Numbered from the stretch's first letter, positions 49,785 through 62,213 are shown. The stretch: 64,000 nt of DNA from Armatimonadota bacterium (GCA_031460175.1 JAVKGW010000001.1:271021-335020); one strand, 5' to 3'. Numbers and translations: made by a program. Notes: generated by a model from the letters alone, not told the origin.

Positions 49785-50563
49785 ATGTCCCTGCGGGAGT
49801 TGCTGGATCGGATCATCCGAGAGCAGGAGGGGAGAGCGGAGCCCGAGGGGGTTCCGGAGGTGCGCCTCGCCATTTACGACTCCCCCCTCGCGGAGCCCCG
49901 GGTGATCTCCCTCTCCAGCGACGACTTCCACGAGCTGGTGGGGAAGCTCGCGGCCGCCACCTACGAGCACGCGCAGCGGCGGGGGAGCCGGATCCCCTTC
50001 GTGGTGATCCGGGAGATCGTGGAGAACCTGATCCACGCCCACTTCAAGAACGCGGTGATCACCATCAGCGAGGACGGCAACACCATCCGGATTTCGGACC
50101 AGGGCCCGGGAATCCGGGACAAGGAGAAGGCCATGCAGCCCGGGTTCACCACGGCCACGGCCACCATGCGGAAGTACATCCGGGGGGTTGGGAGCGGGCT
50201 CCCCATCGCCCGGGAACAGCTCAGCTTTCTGGGCGGGATGATCTCCATCGAGGACAACCTGAACGGCGGGACCGTGGTGACCCTTCAGATGAACCCGCCT
50301 GCGCCGGCCTCCCGGCCGGGCGAGCGGGCCGAGCCGAGGCTCACGGAGCGCCAGGGCCGGGTGCTGCTGCTGGTGGCGGAGTTCGGGAGCGCGGGGCCGA
50401 CCACCGTGGCCCGGGAACTGGACATCAGCCTGAGCACCGCGTACCGGGAACTCGCGGCCCTCGAGGAGATGGGCCTGGTGCAGTCCCACGCGGGCGGCCG
50501 GCGCACCCTCACGGAGGAGGGTGTCCGGTACCTCGATAAGGTCTTCAAGGCCGGAGGAGGAAC

Positions 50564-50567
<4 letters not shown>
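49785..50567 (+). CDS. GHKL ATPase with winged-helix domain, coupled to dnaA
   Basis: 260 aa. Residues about 30-170 form a histidine-kinase-like ATPase: EIVENLIHAHF (N box), ISDQGPGIRD (G1), GVGSGLPIAREQLSFLGG (G2). There is no histidine phospho-acceptor domain and no membrane segment. Residues about 190-255 are a winged helix (VLLLVAEFGSAGPTTVAREL, LSTAYRELAALEEMGLV). It could be an ATP-responsive regulator acting on dnaA or oriC. It overlaps dnaA by ATGA with GGAGGAGG at its own end serving dnaA. ATG 49785 has GGGGTGAG upstream. Function is not established. Confidence 0.85.
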
Positions 50568-51928
<1,361 letters not shown>

Positions 51929-51940
51929 GCGGCCCTTGCG

Positions 51941-52076
51941 TTTTCCACAGGCTTCCACCCCTCCCGTCCCCCGCGCTCCCGGTGTCCACAAGCCGTCCCG
52001 CTCCCGGTCCACAGGCGCGGCCCCATCCCGTCCCCACGTCGTACAATGGTTCTGGCGCTTTTCCCCACCATCCACA
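51941..52076. other. Right DnaA-box cluster between dnaA and dnaN
   Basis: The 216-nt gap after dnaA holds TTTTCCACA (51941-51949), GTGTCCACA (51982-51990) and further TCCACA copies near 52010 and 52068-52076. With the cluster before dnaA this gives a bipartite origin as in Bacillus. A TACAAT at 52042-52047 may be the -10 of a dnaN promoter, though no -35 is clear. Confidence 0.7.
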
Positions 52077-52144
52077 GGGGCGACGATTACGACGACCAAT
52101 AACAGCTCGTGGATGTAAAGCTCAAGCCTGGAGGATGTGGAACG

Positions 52145-53251
52145 ATGAGGGTTTCCTGCGACCAGGGAGTGCTTGAGCAGGGCGTGCACCTCGTGCAACG
52201 GGCGGTGAGCACCCGGACCACCATGCCCATCCTGTCCTACTTGCTGTTCGAGGCCCTCGACCAGTCCCTGGAGATCGCGGCCACGGATCTGGAGATCGGG
52301 ATGCGCACCCGGATCCCGGCCCGGGTGGAGCGTCCGGGAAGCATCGCGCTCCCGGCCCGCCTCCTCTCGGAGATCGTGAGCAACCTCCCTCCCGCGCCCG
52401 TGGAACTGGAGGTCCCAGAGGGGGAGGTGAACGCGCGGATCCGGTGTGGGCGCTCGGGATTCGAGATCCTCGGCCTTCCGGCCTCCGAATTCCCCTCGAC
52501 CCCGCAGGAGCCGGAGGGGTCCAGTTGGTCCGTGCCGGCTCCCCTCCTGCGGACCCTCATCCGCTCCACCCTCTTCGCGGCCAGCACGGACGAGACGCGT
52601 CCGTTCCTCACGGGGGTGTACGTGGTCATCACGGGACGAGAGATCCGGGCCGTAGCCACGGACGGCGGGCGGCTTGCGCTGCGGCGGGCGCAGCTCACTT
52701 CAGGGGCAGGGGAGATGAGCGCCATCGTGCCCGCGAAGGCCATGCGGGAGCTGGACCGGGCTCTGGGGGGGCTGGAGGAGGAAGTCCAGATCGGGTTGGG
52801 CCCGGCTCAGATGGTGGTGACCCTCCCCCACCTCCGCCTCACCTCCCGCCTCATCTCCGGGACCTTCCCCGCCTACGAGCAGGTGATCCCCAAGGAGTGG
52901 AGGCTGCGGGTGCGGGTGGGGACCGAGGCGCTCCGGGGGGCGGTCCGGCGGGTGGCCATCACCGCGCGGGACTCCGCGAGCGTGGTGCGGTTCCGGGTGT
53001 CCGATGGGATCTTGCGGCTGGAGTCCAACACCCCGGAGGTGGGCTCCGCGTACGAGGAGCTGGAGGTGGCGCAAGAGGGAGAGCCCCTGGAGGTGGCCTT
53101 CAACGCCCGGTACCTCCTGGATGCCCTGGCTGTGATGGAGACCGGAGAGGTGGTCCTGGAGCTCACGGGCCCCCTTTCCCCAGGTGCCCTGCGGCCCGTG
53201 GGGAGCGAGGAGTACGTGTACGTGGTGGCACCGGTGAGGGTTTACGGTTAG
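52145..53251 (+). CDS. dnaN: DNA polymerase III beta sliding clamp
   Basis: 368 aa, standard length for three clamp domains. VHLVQRAVSTRTTMPILSYL, EIAATDLEIGMRTRI, RPFLTGVYVVITG and VATDGGRLALRRAQL are family motifs. It encircles DNA and tethers polymerases. ATG 52145 follows GGAGG 10 nt upstream; a frame-open start at 52109 has none. It begins the dnaN-yaaA-recF-dciA run. Confidence 0.97.
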   Translation: MRVSCDQGVLEQGVHLVQRAVSTRTTMPILSYLLFEALDQSLEIAATDLEIGMRTRIPARVERPGSIALPARLLSEIVSNLPPAPVELEVPEGEVNARIRCGRSGFEILGLPASEFPSTPQEPEGSSWSVPAPLLRTLIRSTLFAASTDETRPFLTGVYVVITGREIRAVATDGGRLALRRAQLTSGAGEMSAIVPAKAMRELDRALGGLEEEVQIGLGPAQMVVTLPHLRLTSRLISGTFPAYEQVIPKEWRLRVRVGTEALRGAVRRVAITARDSASVVRFRVSDGILRLESNTPEVGSAYEELEVAQEGEPLEVAFNARYLLDALAVMETGEVVLELTGPLSPGALRPVGSEEYVYVVAPVRVYG

Positions 53252-53252
53252 C

Positions 53253-53498
53253 ATGCCGGAGGAGGTGCCCATCCGGACGCCCGCCATCCCCCTCGGGGCT
53301 TTCCTCAAGTGGGCCCGGGTGGTGCGCAGCGGGGGGGAGGCGAAGCACTGGATCCAGGCCGGACGGGTCCGGGTGAACGGAGAGGTGGAGAGGCGGAGGG
53401 GAAGGGTACTCCGGCCAGGCGACGTGGTGGAGGTGGAGGGGCGGGTACTCGTGGTGCAGGCGGGCCGGGATGCTGGTGCGGACCCTCTTTCTCCTTGA
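53253..53498 (+). CDS. yaaA: S4-domain RNA-binding protein YaaA
   Basis: 81 aa. LGAFLKWARVVRSGGEAKHW, IQAGRVRVNGEVERRRG and LRPGDVVEVEG make up a single S4 domain. It is the small protein found between dnaN and recF in Bacillota; its target is probably the ribosome. It starts 1 nt after dnaN and its end overlaps recF by 29 nt. Confidence 0.92.
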   Translation: MPEEVPIRTPAIPLGAFLKWARVVRSGGEAKHWIQAGRVRVNGEVERRRGRVLRPGDVVEVEGRVLVVQAGRDAGADPLSP

Positions 53499-54525
53499 CT
53501 TCCGGAACTACGAGCGGGCGGAGCTGGAGTTCGCGCCCGGACTCAACCTCCTGGTGGGACCGAACGGCGCGGGGAAGACCAACGTGCTGGAAGCCATCGA
53601 TCTCGTGGTCACGGGCCGCAGCCACCGGGTGGTCCGGGAGGCGGACGCCATCCGGTTCGGTTCGCCGTGGGCCCTGGTACGGGCCACGTTGGAGCGACGC
53701 CACGGGACTCACATGGTGGAGGTCCGGCTCGAGCGGGTGGGGTTAAAGACCATCCGGGTGCAGGGGAACCGGGTGCACCGGGGGGATCTCCTGGGCCGCG
53801 CGGTGCGGGTCCTGGCAGGGCCGGACGACGCGGAGGTGGTACACGGACCCTCCGTGTACCGCCGGAGGCTGCTGGATGGGCTCCTGTGCCAGTTGAGCCC
53901 CTCGTACTACCACAACCTCCTGCGGTACAGCCGGGTGGTGCAGCAGCGCAACCGCCTCCTCCGGGCCCAGGCCCCCCCGCACCTGCTTGAGGTCTGGGAC
54001 GAGCAGATGGTGGAGGTGGGGTGCGCCATCACGGAACGGCGGGCCGAACTCGTGGCGCGGCTAGAGCCCCTGGTGCGCGAGGCGGGGAGGCGGATGGTCG
54101 GCGGGGATCTCCGGGTCGCCTACCGGCCTTCCTGGGAGCCCGGGGAAGGGCTCCGGGAGCGGGCCCAGGCGGTGCTGACGCGGCAGCGCCGGGAGGAGTA
54201 CCGCAGGGGGATGACCCTCTCGGGGCCGCACCGGGACGAGCTGGAGATCACCCTCGACGGGGTTCCCCTGCGGGCATACGGGTCCCGGGGCCAGCAGCGG
54301 GCCGCGGTCCTTAGCCTCCGGCTTGCAGAGCGGGAGGTGGTCCGGGCGGAGATGGGGGAGGATCCCGTCATGCTTCTGGACGACGCCGGAGCAGAGCTGG
54401 ACGCCCGGCGGACCCAGGAGCTGCTGCGGTTGCTCTCCGAGGGCCCTCAGGCCATCTTCACCGCTACGGACCGCTCCCTCCTCCCGGTCCGGGAGGTTCA
54501 CGTGCTGCAGCTGGGGGCCCGATGA
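53470..54525 (+). CDS. recF: DNA repair ATPase RecF
   Basis: 351 aa. Walker A LVGPNGAGKTNVLEAI, ABC signature area MTLSGPHRDELEI, Walker B VMLLDDAGAELD and the start LVRTLFLLDFRNYERAEL are all RecF. It loads RecA at gaps and stalled forks with RecO and RecR. ATG 53470 lies inside the end of yaaA. It overlaps the DciA gene by ATGA. Confidence 0.96.
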   Translation: MLVRTLFLLDFRNYERAELEFAPGLNLLVGPNGAGKTNVLEAIDLVVTGRSHRVVREADAIRFGSPWALVRATLERRHGTHMVEVRLERVGLKTIRVQGNRVHRGDLLGRAVRVLAGPDDAEVVHGPSVYRRRLLDGLLCQLSPSYYHNLLRYSRVVQQRNRLLRAQAPPHLLEVWDEQMVEVGCAITERRAELVARLEPLVREAGRRMVGGDLRVAYRPSWEPGEGLRERAQAVLTRQRREEYRRGMTLSGPHRDELEITLDGVPLRAYGSRGQQRAAVLSLRLAEREVVRAEMGEDPVMLLDDAGAELDARRTQELLRLLSEGPQAIFTATDRSLLPVREVHVLQLGAR

Positions 54526-54815
54526 AGGGTCCGGTACGCCTGGGGGATCTTTTGAGGAAGCACGCGGCACAGCTGGGGGTGGCAGGCGCCCTCGAGGAGG
54601 CGGAGGTCCTCGCCGCCTGGGAGGCCTTGTACGGATCAGAAGGGGACGTCCGGGCGGAGGGCTTCCGGGCCGGCACCTTGATCCTCGCGGCCCGGAACGC
54701 GGCCGCAGCACAGGAGGCAAGCCTCCGGCGGGCCTCCCTCCAAGCGGAGCTCAACCGGCGCCTGGGACGGACCGTGGTCCGAGCCATCCGGGTGGTGCAG
54801 GGAATCAGGGATTAA
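54522..54815 (+). CDS. dciA: DUF721/DciA-like protein
   Basis: 97 aa. VRLGDLLRKHAAQLGVAGAL, AWEALYG and LILAARNAAAAQEASLRRAS, LNRRLGRTVV fit the DUF721 family, whose member DciA loads the replicative helicase in most bacteria lacking DnaC/DnaI-type loaders. A short KH-like fold is expected. The gene starts inside the recF stop. Together with dnaA it supports helicase loading at the origin. Confidence 0.88.
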   Translation: MKGPVRLGDLLRKHAAQLGVAGALEEAEVLAAWEALYGSEGDVRAEGFRAGTLILAARNAAAAQEASLRRASLQAELNRRLGRTVVRAIRVVQGIRD

Positions 54816-54826
54816 GGGGTTGCCGC

Positions 54827-55084
54827 ATGTACCTGCACTTGGGCGGGGATCTCGTGGTCCCCTTCCGGGAGATCGTGGCCATCCTGGACCTCCGGTTCCT
54901 CCGGGCCTCGGAGGTGAACCAGACTTTCCTGCGCCGGGCCGCGGAGGCGGGCCGGCTCTCCGGCACCGAGCTCAGCCGCGCCCGGGCCCTGGTGGTGACC
55001 GTCCGGGGACTGTACGCGAGTCCCGTCTCTCCCAAGACCCTCGCCCGGAGGGCCCAGACGGGCTGGTGGAAGCGGGATTCCTAG
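54827..55084 (+). CDS. remB: Extracellular matrix regulator RemB (YaaB)
   Basis: 85 aa. MYLHLGGDLVVPFREIVAIL is the conserved N-terminus of the RemB/DUF370 family, always placed before gyrB in Bacillota. It is a small DNA-binding regulator of matrix and biofilm genes in Bacillus. ATG 54827 follows AAGGGG, 11 nt after dciA. A gap of about 120 nt with a promoter separates it from gyrB. Confidence 0.93.
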   Translation: MYLHLGGDLVVPFREIVAILDLRFLRASEVNQTFLRRAAEAGRLSGTELSRARALVVTVRGLYASPVSPKTLARRAQTGWWKRDS

Positions 55085-55117
55085 CCTGAAACCCGCTTGC
55101 CAGAAGGGTTTGGGACG

Positions 55118-55146
55118 TTGACGGCCTCCACACTTTCCAGTATCCT
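55118..55146 (+). promoter_or_regulatory. Sigma-A-type promoter of gyrBA
   Basis: TTGACG (55118-55123), 17-nt spacer, TATCCT (55141-55146). Start predicted near 55153, giving a leader of about 50 nt before gyrB. A separate gyrase promoter would allow supercoiling control. Confidence 0.65.
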
Positions 55147-55158
55147 TTCATCTGTTAA

Positions 55159-57099
<1,941 letters not shown>

Positions 57100-57115
57100 C
57101 ATCTGAGGGAAGGCC

Positions 57116-59545
57116 ATGGCCATCGACGAACGAGTCCTGCCCAAGCCCGTGGAGCGCGAGATGCAGGAGGCGTACCTGGACTACGCCATGTCCGTCATCG
57201 TGTCCCGGGCGCTTCCGGACGTGCGGGACGGGCTCAAGCCCGTGCAGCGGCGGATTCTCGTGGCCATGCATGACCTGGGCCTGGCGCCGAACCGCCCTTA
57301 CCGGAAGTGCGCGAAGATCTGCGGGGACACCTCCGGCAACTACCACCCCCACGGGGAGGGAGTCATCTACCCCACCCTGGTGCGCATGGCCCAGGCGTGG
57401 GTGATGCGCTACCCCCTCGTGGACGGGCAGGGGAACTTCGGGAGCATCGACGACGATCCCCCGGCTCAGATGCGCTACACGGAGGCCCGGCTCACGGCCG
57501 TGGCGCAAGAGATGCTGGCGGATCTCGACAAGGACACCGTGGACTTCGTCCCCAACTTCGACCAGAGCCGCCAGGAGCCCACGGTCCTGCCTGCCCGCTT
57601 CCCAAACCTCCTCGTGAACGGGGCGAGCGGGATCGCGGTGGGCATGGCCACCAACATCCCCCCCCACAACCTCCGGGAGATCTGCGACGCCCTCGTGGCC
57701 CTGCTCGAGGATCCCAACCGTTCCACCGAGGACCTCATGAAGATCGTCCGGGGCCCTGATTTCCCCACGGGCGGCCTGATCCTGGGCCGGGAGGGGATCC
57801 GGGAGACGTACACCAAGGGTCGGGGCACCATCGTGATGCGGGCCAAGGCCCACATCGAGGAGCTGCGGGGCGGCAGGCGGGCCATCGTGGTCACGGAGCT
57901 CCCCTACATGGTGAACAAGGCCGCCCTCATCAGCCGCATCGCGGAGCTCGTGCGGGAGAAGAAGATCCAGGGCATCGGAGACCTCCGGGACGAGTCCGAC
58001 CGGGAGGGCATCCGGGTGGTCATGGAGCTTCGGCGGGAGGCGAATCCTCAGGTGGTCTTAAACCAGCTCTACAAGCATACCCAGATGCAGACGAACTTCG
58101 GAGCCATCCTCCTGGCCTTGGTGGGCGGAGTCCCCCGCCTGCTCACCCTCCGGGAGCTGCTGTGGCACTACCTGGAGCACCGGCGCAGCGTGACCACCCG
58201 CCGGGTGCGGTTTGAACTGGCCCGCGCGGAGGAGCGGGCCCACATCCTGGAGGGGTTAAAGGTGGCCCTGGACCACCTGGACCAGGTGATCGCCCTGATC
58301 CGGGCGAGCAAGGACGTCCCCACGGCCCGGGAGGGGCTCATGAGGACCTTCGGACTCACCGAGCGGCAGGCGGAGGCCATCCTGGAGATGCGGCTGCAGC
58401 GCCTCACCGGCCTGGAGCGGGGCAAGGTGGAGGAGGAGTACCGGGAGCTCCTCAAGACCATCGCGTACTACGAAGACGTGCTGCGGGATCCCCGGAAGGT
58501 GGATGGCATCCTCCGGGAGGAGATCCTGGAGATCAAGGAAAAGTACGGGGATCCGCGGCGCACGAGGATCACCGCCGCGGAGGAGGCCACCTTTGAGGAG
58601 GAGGACCTCATCCCCGACACGGAGGTGGTGATCACCCTCACCCGGGACGGCTTTATCAAGCGGGTGCCGCTCGAGACCTACCGGGCCCAGCGCCGGGGCG
58701 GCCGCGGGGTGGTGGGCGCCGCGGCCCGGGAGGAGGACTTCGTGGAGCACCTCTTGGTCACCACCAACCACACCTACCTCCTCTTCTTCACCAACCGGGG
58801 CAAGGTGTACCGGCTTCGGGCCTTTGACGTACCGGAATCGGGCCGCACCGCCCGCGGAACGGGACTCATGAACCTGGTGAACCTGGGGCCCGCGGAGCGG
58901 GTCACCGCGGTGATCCCCGTGCGGTCTTTCGAGGACGGGGGGTATCTCCTCATGGTGACCAAGCAGGGCCTCGTGAAGAAGACGGGCCTGTTGGAGTTCC
59001 TGGGGACCCGGAGGGCGGGGCTCGTGGCCATCACCCTCAAGCCCGGGGACGAGCTCGTGGCCGTGCGGCTCACGGACGGCAGGCGGGAGGTGATCCTGGG
59101 AACCCGGCAGGGGCAGTGCATCCGGTTCCGGGAGGGGGGGGTGCGGGAGATGGGCCGGGCCGCGGGAGGCGTCCTCGGCATCCGGTTGCGGCCGGGGGAT
59201 GAGGTGGTGGGGGCCGCGGTGGCCGGTGAGAAGCCGGAGATCCTCACGGTGACGGACCAAGGGTTTGCCACCCGTACCCGGGTGGAGGAGTATCGGCTGC
59301 AGGCGCGGGGCGGGGCAGGGGTCCGCAACGTGCGGGTGGGCCCAAAGAACGGGCAGGTGGTGGCCATCCGGGGCGTGGGGCCGGAGGACGAGCTCCTCCT
59401 GGTCTCGGAGGGTGGGCAGATCCTCCGGACGTCGGTGCGGGAGATCCGCACGGTGGGCAGGGGGGCCCAGGGCGTGCGGGTGATGCGGCTCGGCCCGGGC
59501 GACCGGGTGAGCGCGGTGGCCGTGGTGGAGCCGCCGCAGGGATGA
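57116..59545 (+). CDS. gyrA: DNA gyrase subunit A
   Basis: 809 aa. The catalytic Tyr is in AQMRYTEARL. The GyrA box is QRRGGRG, required for DNA wrapping and separating gyrase from topoisomerase IV. Six blade repeats make the C-terminal pinwheel. In the quinolone region the sequence is NYHPHGEGVIYPTLVRMAQ; positions equal to E. coli Ser83 and Asp87 are Gly and Pro, so the usual drug-anchoring residues are missing. It starts 16 nt after gyrB. Confidence 0.97.
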   Translation: MAIDERVLPKPVEREMQEAYLDYAMSVIVSRALPDVRDGLKPVQRRILVAMHDLGLAPNRPYRKCAKICGDTSGNYHPHGEGVIYPTLVRMAQAWVMRYPLVDGQGNFGSIDDDPPAQMRYTEARLTAVAQEMLADLDKDTVDFVPNFDQSRQEPTVLPARFPNLLVNGASGIAVGMATNIPPHNLREICDALVALLEDPNRSTEDLMKIVRGPDFPTGGLILGREGIRETYTKGRGTIVMRAKAHIEELRGGRRAIVVTELPYMVNKAALISRIAELVREKKIQGIGDLRDESDREGIRVVMELRREANPQVVLNQLYKHTQMQTNFGAILLALVGGVPRLLTLRELLWHYLEHRRSVTTRRVRFELARAEERAHILEGLKVALDHLDQVIALIRASKDVPTAREGLMRTFGLTERQAEAILEMRLQRLTGLERGKVEEEYRELLKTIAYYEDVLRDPRKVDGILREEILEIKEKYGDPRRTRITAAEEATFEEEDLIPDTEVVITLTRDGFIKRVPLETYRAQRRGGRGVVGAAAREEDFVEHLLVTTNHTYLLFFTNRGKVYRLRAFDVPESGRTARGTGLMNLVNLGPAERVTAVIPVRSFEDGGYLLMVTKQGLVKKTGLLEFLGTRRAGLVAITLKPGDELVAVRLTDGRREVILGTRQGQCIRFREGGVREMGRAAGGVLGIRLRPGDEVVGAAVAGEKPEILTVTDQGFATRTRVEEYRLQARGGAGVRNVRVGPKNGQVVAIRGVGPEDELLLVSEGGQILRTSVREIRTVGRGAQGVRVMRLGPGDRVSAVAVVEPPQG

Positions 59546-59639
59546 TTTTTAAAATCCCCTTGGAGGCTAGAAAGGAGTCGGGACGCGGGTTGTAGAAATT
59601 TGCCGGCCGGAAGCACACTGCAGCGGGAGGAGGGAGGAG

Positions 59640-59927
59640 ATGAACAAGGAGCAGCTCGTGGAGCGGATCGCGCAGGTCGCCGGCCTCAGCAAGAAGGACG
59701 CGAACGCGGCGCTGGACGCGGCGCTGGACGCCATCAGGACGGCCTTGCGACGCGGGGAGAAGGTCACCCTGGTGGGGTTCGGGACCTTCCAGGTGCGGGA
59801 GCGGAGGGCCCGGGAGGGCCGGAACCCGCAGACGGGAGAGAAGATCCGGATCCCCGCCCGCAAGGTGCCCGCGTTCACCGCAGGTAAGGAACTCCGGACC
59901 GCGGTGGCCGGCGCCCGCCGCCGTTGA
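59640..59927 (+). CDS. hup: HU-family DNA-binding protein
   Basis: 95 aa. MNKEQLVERIAQVAGLSKKD, VTLVGFGTFQVRERRAREG and RNPQTGEKIRIPARKVPAF are the HU pattern with the DNA-inserting Pro. It bends and compacts DNA and helps open oriC. ATG 59640 is preceded by GGAGGAGGGAGG. A strong terminator follows 23 nt after the stop. Confidence 0.97.
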   Translation: MNKEQLVERIAQVAGLSKKDANAALDAALDAIRTALRRGEKVTLVGFGTFQVRERRAREGRNPQTGEKIRIPARKVPAFTAGKELRTAVAGARRR

Positions 59928-59950
59928 GCGCGCGGCCGCGCGAACCGAGG

Positions 59951-59978
59951 ACGCCCGGGGAACCCCCGGGCGTTTTTT
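59951..59978 (+). terminator. Rho-independent terminator after the HU gene
   Basis: A 10-bp perfect stem (59951-59960 with 59964-59973) around a 3-nt loop is followed at once by T5. This is the clearest intrinsic terminator in the window and closes the origin-proximal plus-strand block. Confidence 0.93.
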
Positions 59979-60077
59979 GCCCTCGGAGACCTCTCGGGCG
60001 GGCCAGGCCGACCCGGGAGTGGGCCGGCCTGAGGGCCCTTCGATAAACTGAGGGAGGGGAGAGCACAGGAGGGAGTC

Positions 60078-60533
60078 ATGGGAGAGGCCCAGCGGCTCGG
60101 GGCGTACCTCGATGAGATCCGGGAGGCGGTGCTCAGGACCGTGGAACCCCTGAGGGAGGACCAGCTCAACCGAAGGCCTCCGGGACTGCTGAACACCCCG
60201 GGAATCCTCCTGCGGCACCTTGCGGGTTCGGAGCGGTACTGGATCCACCGGACCGTGGGCGGGGAGGCGTTCCAGCGTGACCGGGAGGCGGAGTTCTCCC
60301 TGGAGGTGCCGGTGCGCAAGGACGAGGTCCTGGAAGCGATCCGAAGGGTGGGAGAGCACACGCGGCGGATCCTCCAGCACCTCCCGGACGAGGCCCTGGA
60401 GGACGTGGTGGAGGTCCAGCGGGGAGATCGCACGGACATGGCCACGAAGCGGTACGCCATCCTCCACACGATTTCCCATTACAGCTACCACCTGGGGCAG
60501 CTGCGCATCTACGCGAGGCTCCTAGCCTCCTGA
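60078..60533 (+). CDS. DinB-like (DUF664-type) four-helix protein
   Basis: 151 aa. Three potential metal His are in place: ILLRHLAGSERYWIH, then HTISHYSYHLGQLRIYARLL. This is the DinB/DUF664 four-helix bundle, related to thiol-transferases such as BstA. Substrate unknown. ATG 60078 has GGAGGGAG upstream. Confidence 0.88.
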   Translation: MGEAQRLGAYLDEIREAVLRTVEPLREDQLNRRPPGLLNTPGILLRHLAGSERYWIHRTVGGEAFQRDREAEFSLEVPVRKDEVLEAIRRVGEHTRRILQHLPDEALEDVVEVQRGDRTDMATKRYAILHTISHYSYHLGQLRIYARLLAS

Positions 60534-60602
60534 AGCCCGGTCCCGAGTCATCCGAGGATCGCCTGGGGGGAGGGGCGTCACTCCGGGGGACGAGGTGCGC
60601 GG

Positions 60603-60860
60603 ATGCGGGTGGGACTTGCCTTCCTGTGGATCCTCGCCGCCATCGCGGAGGGGTATCGCCGGATCTCCGGGACGCTTCCCGACGCCTTCTACGCGGTGGG
60701 TCCGTGGTTCGCACTCCTCCTGACCCTCATCCCCCTGGTGGCAGCGGTGCGGGAGTTCCGGGAGGGCCAGCGGACCGAGGGCGTCAAGAGCGGCCTTTGG
60801 ACCCTCCTGGGCCTCGTGACGCTGCTCTTCGGCCCGGACTGGCTGCGGTTCGGCGGTTAG
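60603..60860 (+). CDS. Small hydrophobic membrane protein
   Basis: 85 aa with two or three hydrophobic segments (about 3-20, 31-49 and 62-80) separated by a charged loop REFREGQRTEGVKSG. No family recognised. ATG 60603 has GAGGTG upstream. It ends 3 nt before the end of the convergent FAD-protein gene. Confidence 0.7.
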   Translation: MRVGLAFLWILAAIAEGYRRISGTLPDAFYAVGPWFALLLTLIPLVAAVREFREGQRTEGVKSGLWTLLGLVTLLFGPDWLRFGG

Positions 60861-60863
60861 GGG

Positions 60864-62111
60864 TCAGGTCCTGGGGGCCAGACGTCCCGGAAAGAGGGAT
60901 TGCGGGTACCGGGTGGATCCCGTCACCAGGATCTCCGCGATCATGCGACCTGCGAGGAAGGCGAAGGCGAGCCCCTGCCCGGTGTAGCCGGCCGCGAGCA
61001 GGAGACCAGATTCGCCCGGAACCGGCCCAAGGAGAGGCAGGTGATCCCTGCTGATGCCGATGGCCCCGCTCCACCGGTGGGTGACGGGGAGGGGCGGTGG
61101 AACGCCCAGGCCCCGTAGGTATGCCTCCAGGGCCCCCTGGACGCCCGGATGCAGCCGGTCCTCCGTCCCCACTTCTTCCTGGGCGTACAGCCGGCGCAGT
61201 CCGCCCAGCACCACGCAGCCCGTGGGGGTCTGCCGCCAGTACTCAAGCCCGTCGTTCGCGTAAAACAGGTGCGCAAACAACCGCCGGGGAAGCGGGGCCG
61301 TGGCGAGCACCTGACCCCGCACCGCCCGGACCCACCTCGCCCAGGGGGCCTCCAGGTTCTCCGTGTAGGCATCCAGGGCAAGGACCAGCCGGTCCGCCTG
61401 GACCGTTCCGGAAGGGGTTACCGCCTTCCACCCCGCTCCTGCCCGCTCGATGCCCACCACGGGAGTGCCCTCGAAGATCCGGACCCCGCGGCGCTCCGCC
61501 ACCGCCGCGAGCCCCCGGGTGAACCGGACGGGGTGGATGCCGATGTCCCGGGGGTTGAGCATCCCGCCCGCGAACCCGGGACGTCCCCCGAGCCGCTCCG
61601 CCACCTCCTCCGCCTCGAGGAGCCGGACCGGGAACCCGTCCTCGGAGAGCAGGGCCACCTCCCGGGCGAGCTCCTCGAGCTCCTGGCGATCCGAGGCGAG
61701 GGCTACGCTCCCGCAGGGATCCACCTCCGCCTCGATCCCCTCCTCCCCGCAGGCCTGCAGCATCCGCTCCCGGTTCTCCACGGTGAAGGCCCAGAGCGCC
61801 TTGGCCTCACCCCGACCGAACCGGGCGATGAGGTCCGCATACCCCGGAGTCGTGCCTTCCTGGACGAACCCACCGTTCCGGCCGGTGGCTCCGCCCGCCA
61901 CCACGCCCCGCTCCAGCACGCAGCAGGCCGCCCCCTCCCGGCTCAGCCAGTAGGCCACCGAGATCCCCGTGATCCCGCCTCCCACCACGGCTACCGGGAG
62001 GTGGAGGTTGCCCCGTAGCGGAGGTCGGGGCTCATACGGCTCGTCCAGCCACAGGGAGACGGTGGGGCCTGCGGTGGAACCGACGGGTCGAAAGGCAAAC
62101 GCGTCCGGCAC
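60864..62111 (-). CDS. FAD-dependent oxidoreductase of the DAO family
   Basis: 415 aa. The FAD-binding motif VAVVGGGITGISVAYWLSRE is at about 39-58, with ATGRNGGFVQEGT next and the C-terminal LLAAGYTGQGLAFAFLAGRM. This is the DadA/GlpO/gamma-glutamylputrescine oxidase fold, so the substrate is probably an amine or amino acid. GTG 62111 has no close ribosome site; a promoter at 62118-62145 places transcription at the start codon, suggesting leaderless translation. Confidence 0.9.
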   Translation of the reverse strand: MPDAFAFRPVGSTAGPTVSLWLDEPYEPRPPLRGNLHLPVAVVGGGITGISVAYWLSREGAACCVLERGVVAGGATGRNGGFVQEGTTPGYADLIARFGRGEAKALWAFTVENRERMLQACGEEGIEAEVDPCGSVALASDRQELEELAREVALLSEDGFPVRLLEAEEVAERLGGRPGFAGGMLNPRDIGIHPVRFTRGLAAVAERRGVRIFEGTPVVGIERAGAGWKAVTPSGTVQADRLVLALDAYTENLEAPWARWVRAVRGQVLATAPLPRRLFAHLFYANDGLEYWRQTPTGCVVLGGLRRLYAQEEVGTEDRLHPGVQGALEAYLRGLGVPPPLPVTHRWSGAIGISRDHLPLLGPVPGESGLLLAAGYTGQGLAFAFLAGRMIAEILVTGSTRYPQSLFPGRLAPRT

Positions 62112-62117
62112 ACGAGG

Positions 62118-62145
62118 ATTGTACTCCCAGGGGAGGAGTTTCCAA
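62118..62145 (-). promoter_or_regulatory. Promoter giving a probable leaderless transcript of the FAD oxidoreductase
   Basis: On the minus strand TTGGAA (62145-62140), 16-nt spacer and TACAAT (62123-62118). Seven bases downstream is 62111, the first base of the GTG. Confidence 0.65.
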
Positions 62146-62213
62146 CCCTGCCGAGAACCAATTCAGGGGGAACGCCTGTACGCTATGCGTTCACGACGGA
62201 TCGAGGAGCCGAA

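Noticed and set aside
59546-59570. Possible terminator after gyrA (GATTTTTAAAATC)
   Set aside because: The stem is only six A/T-rich pairs and has no following T-run; it is too weak to call.
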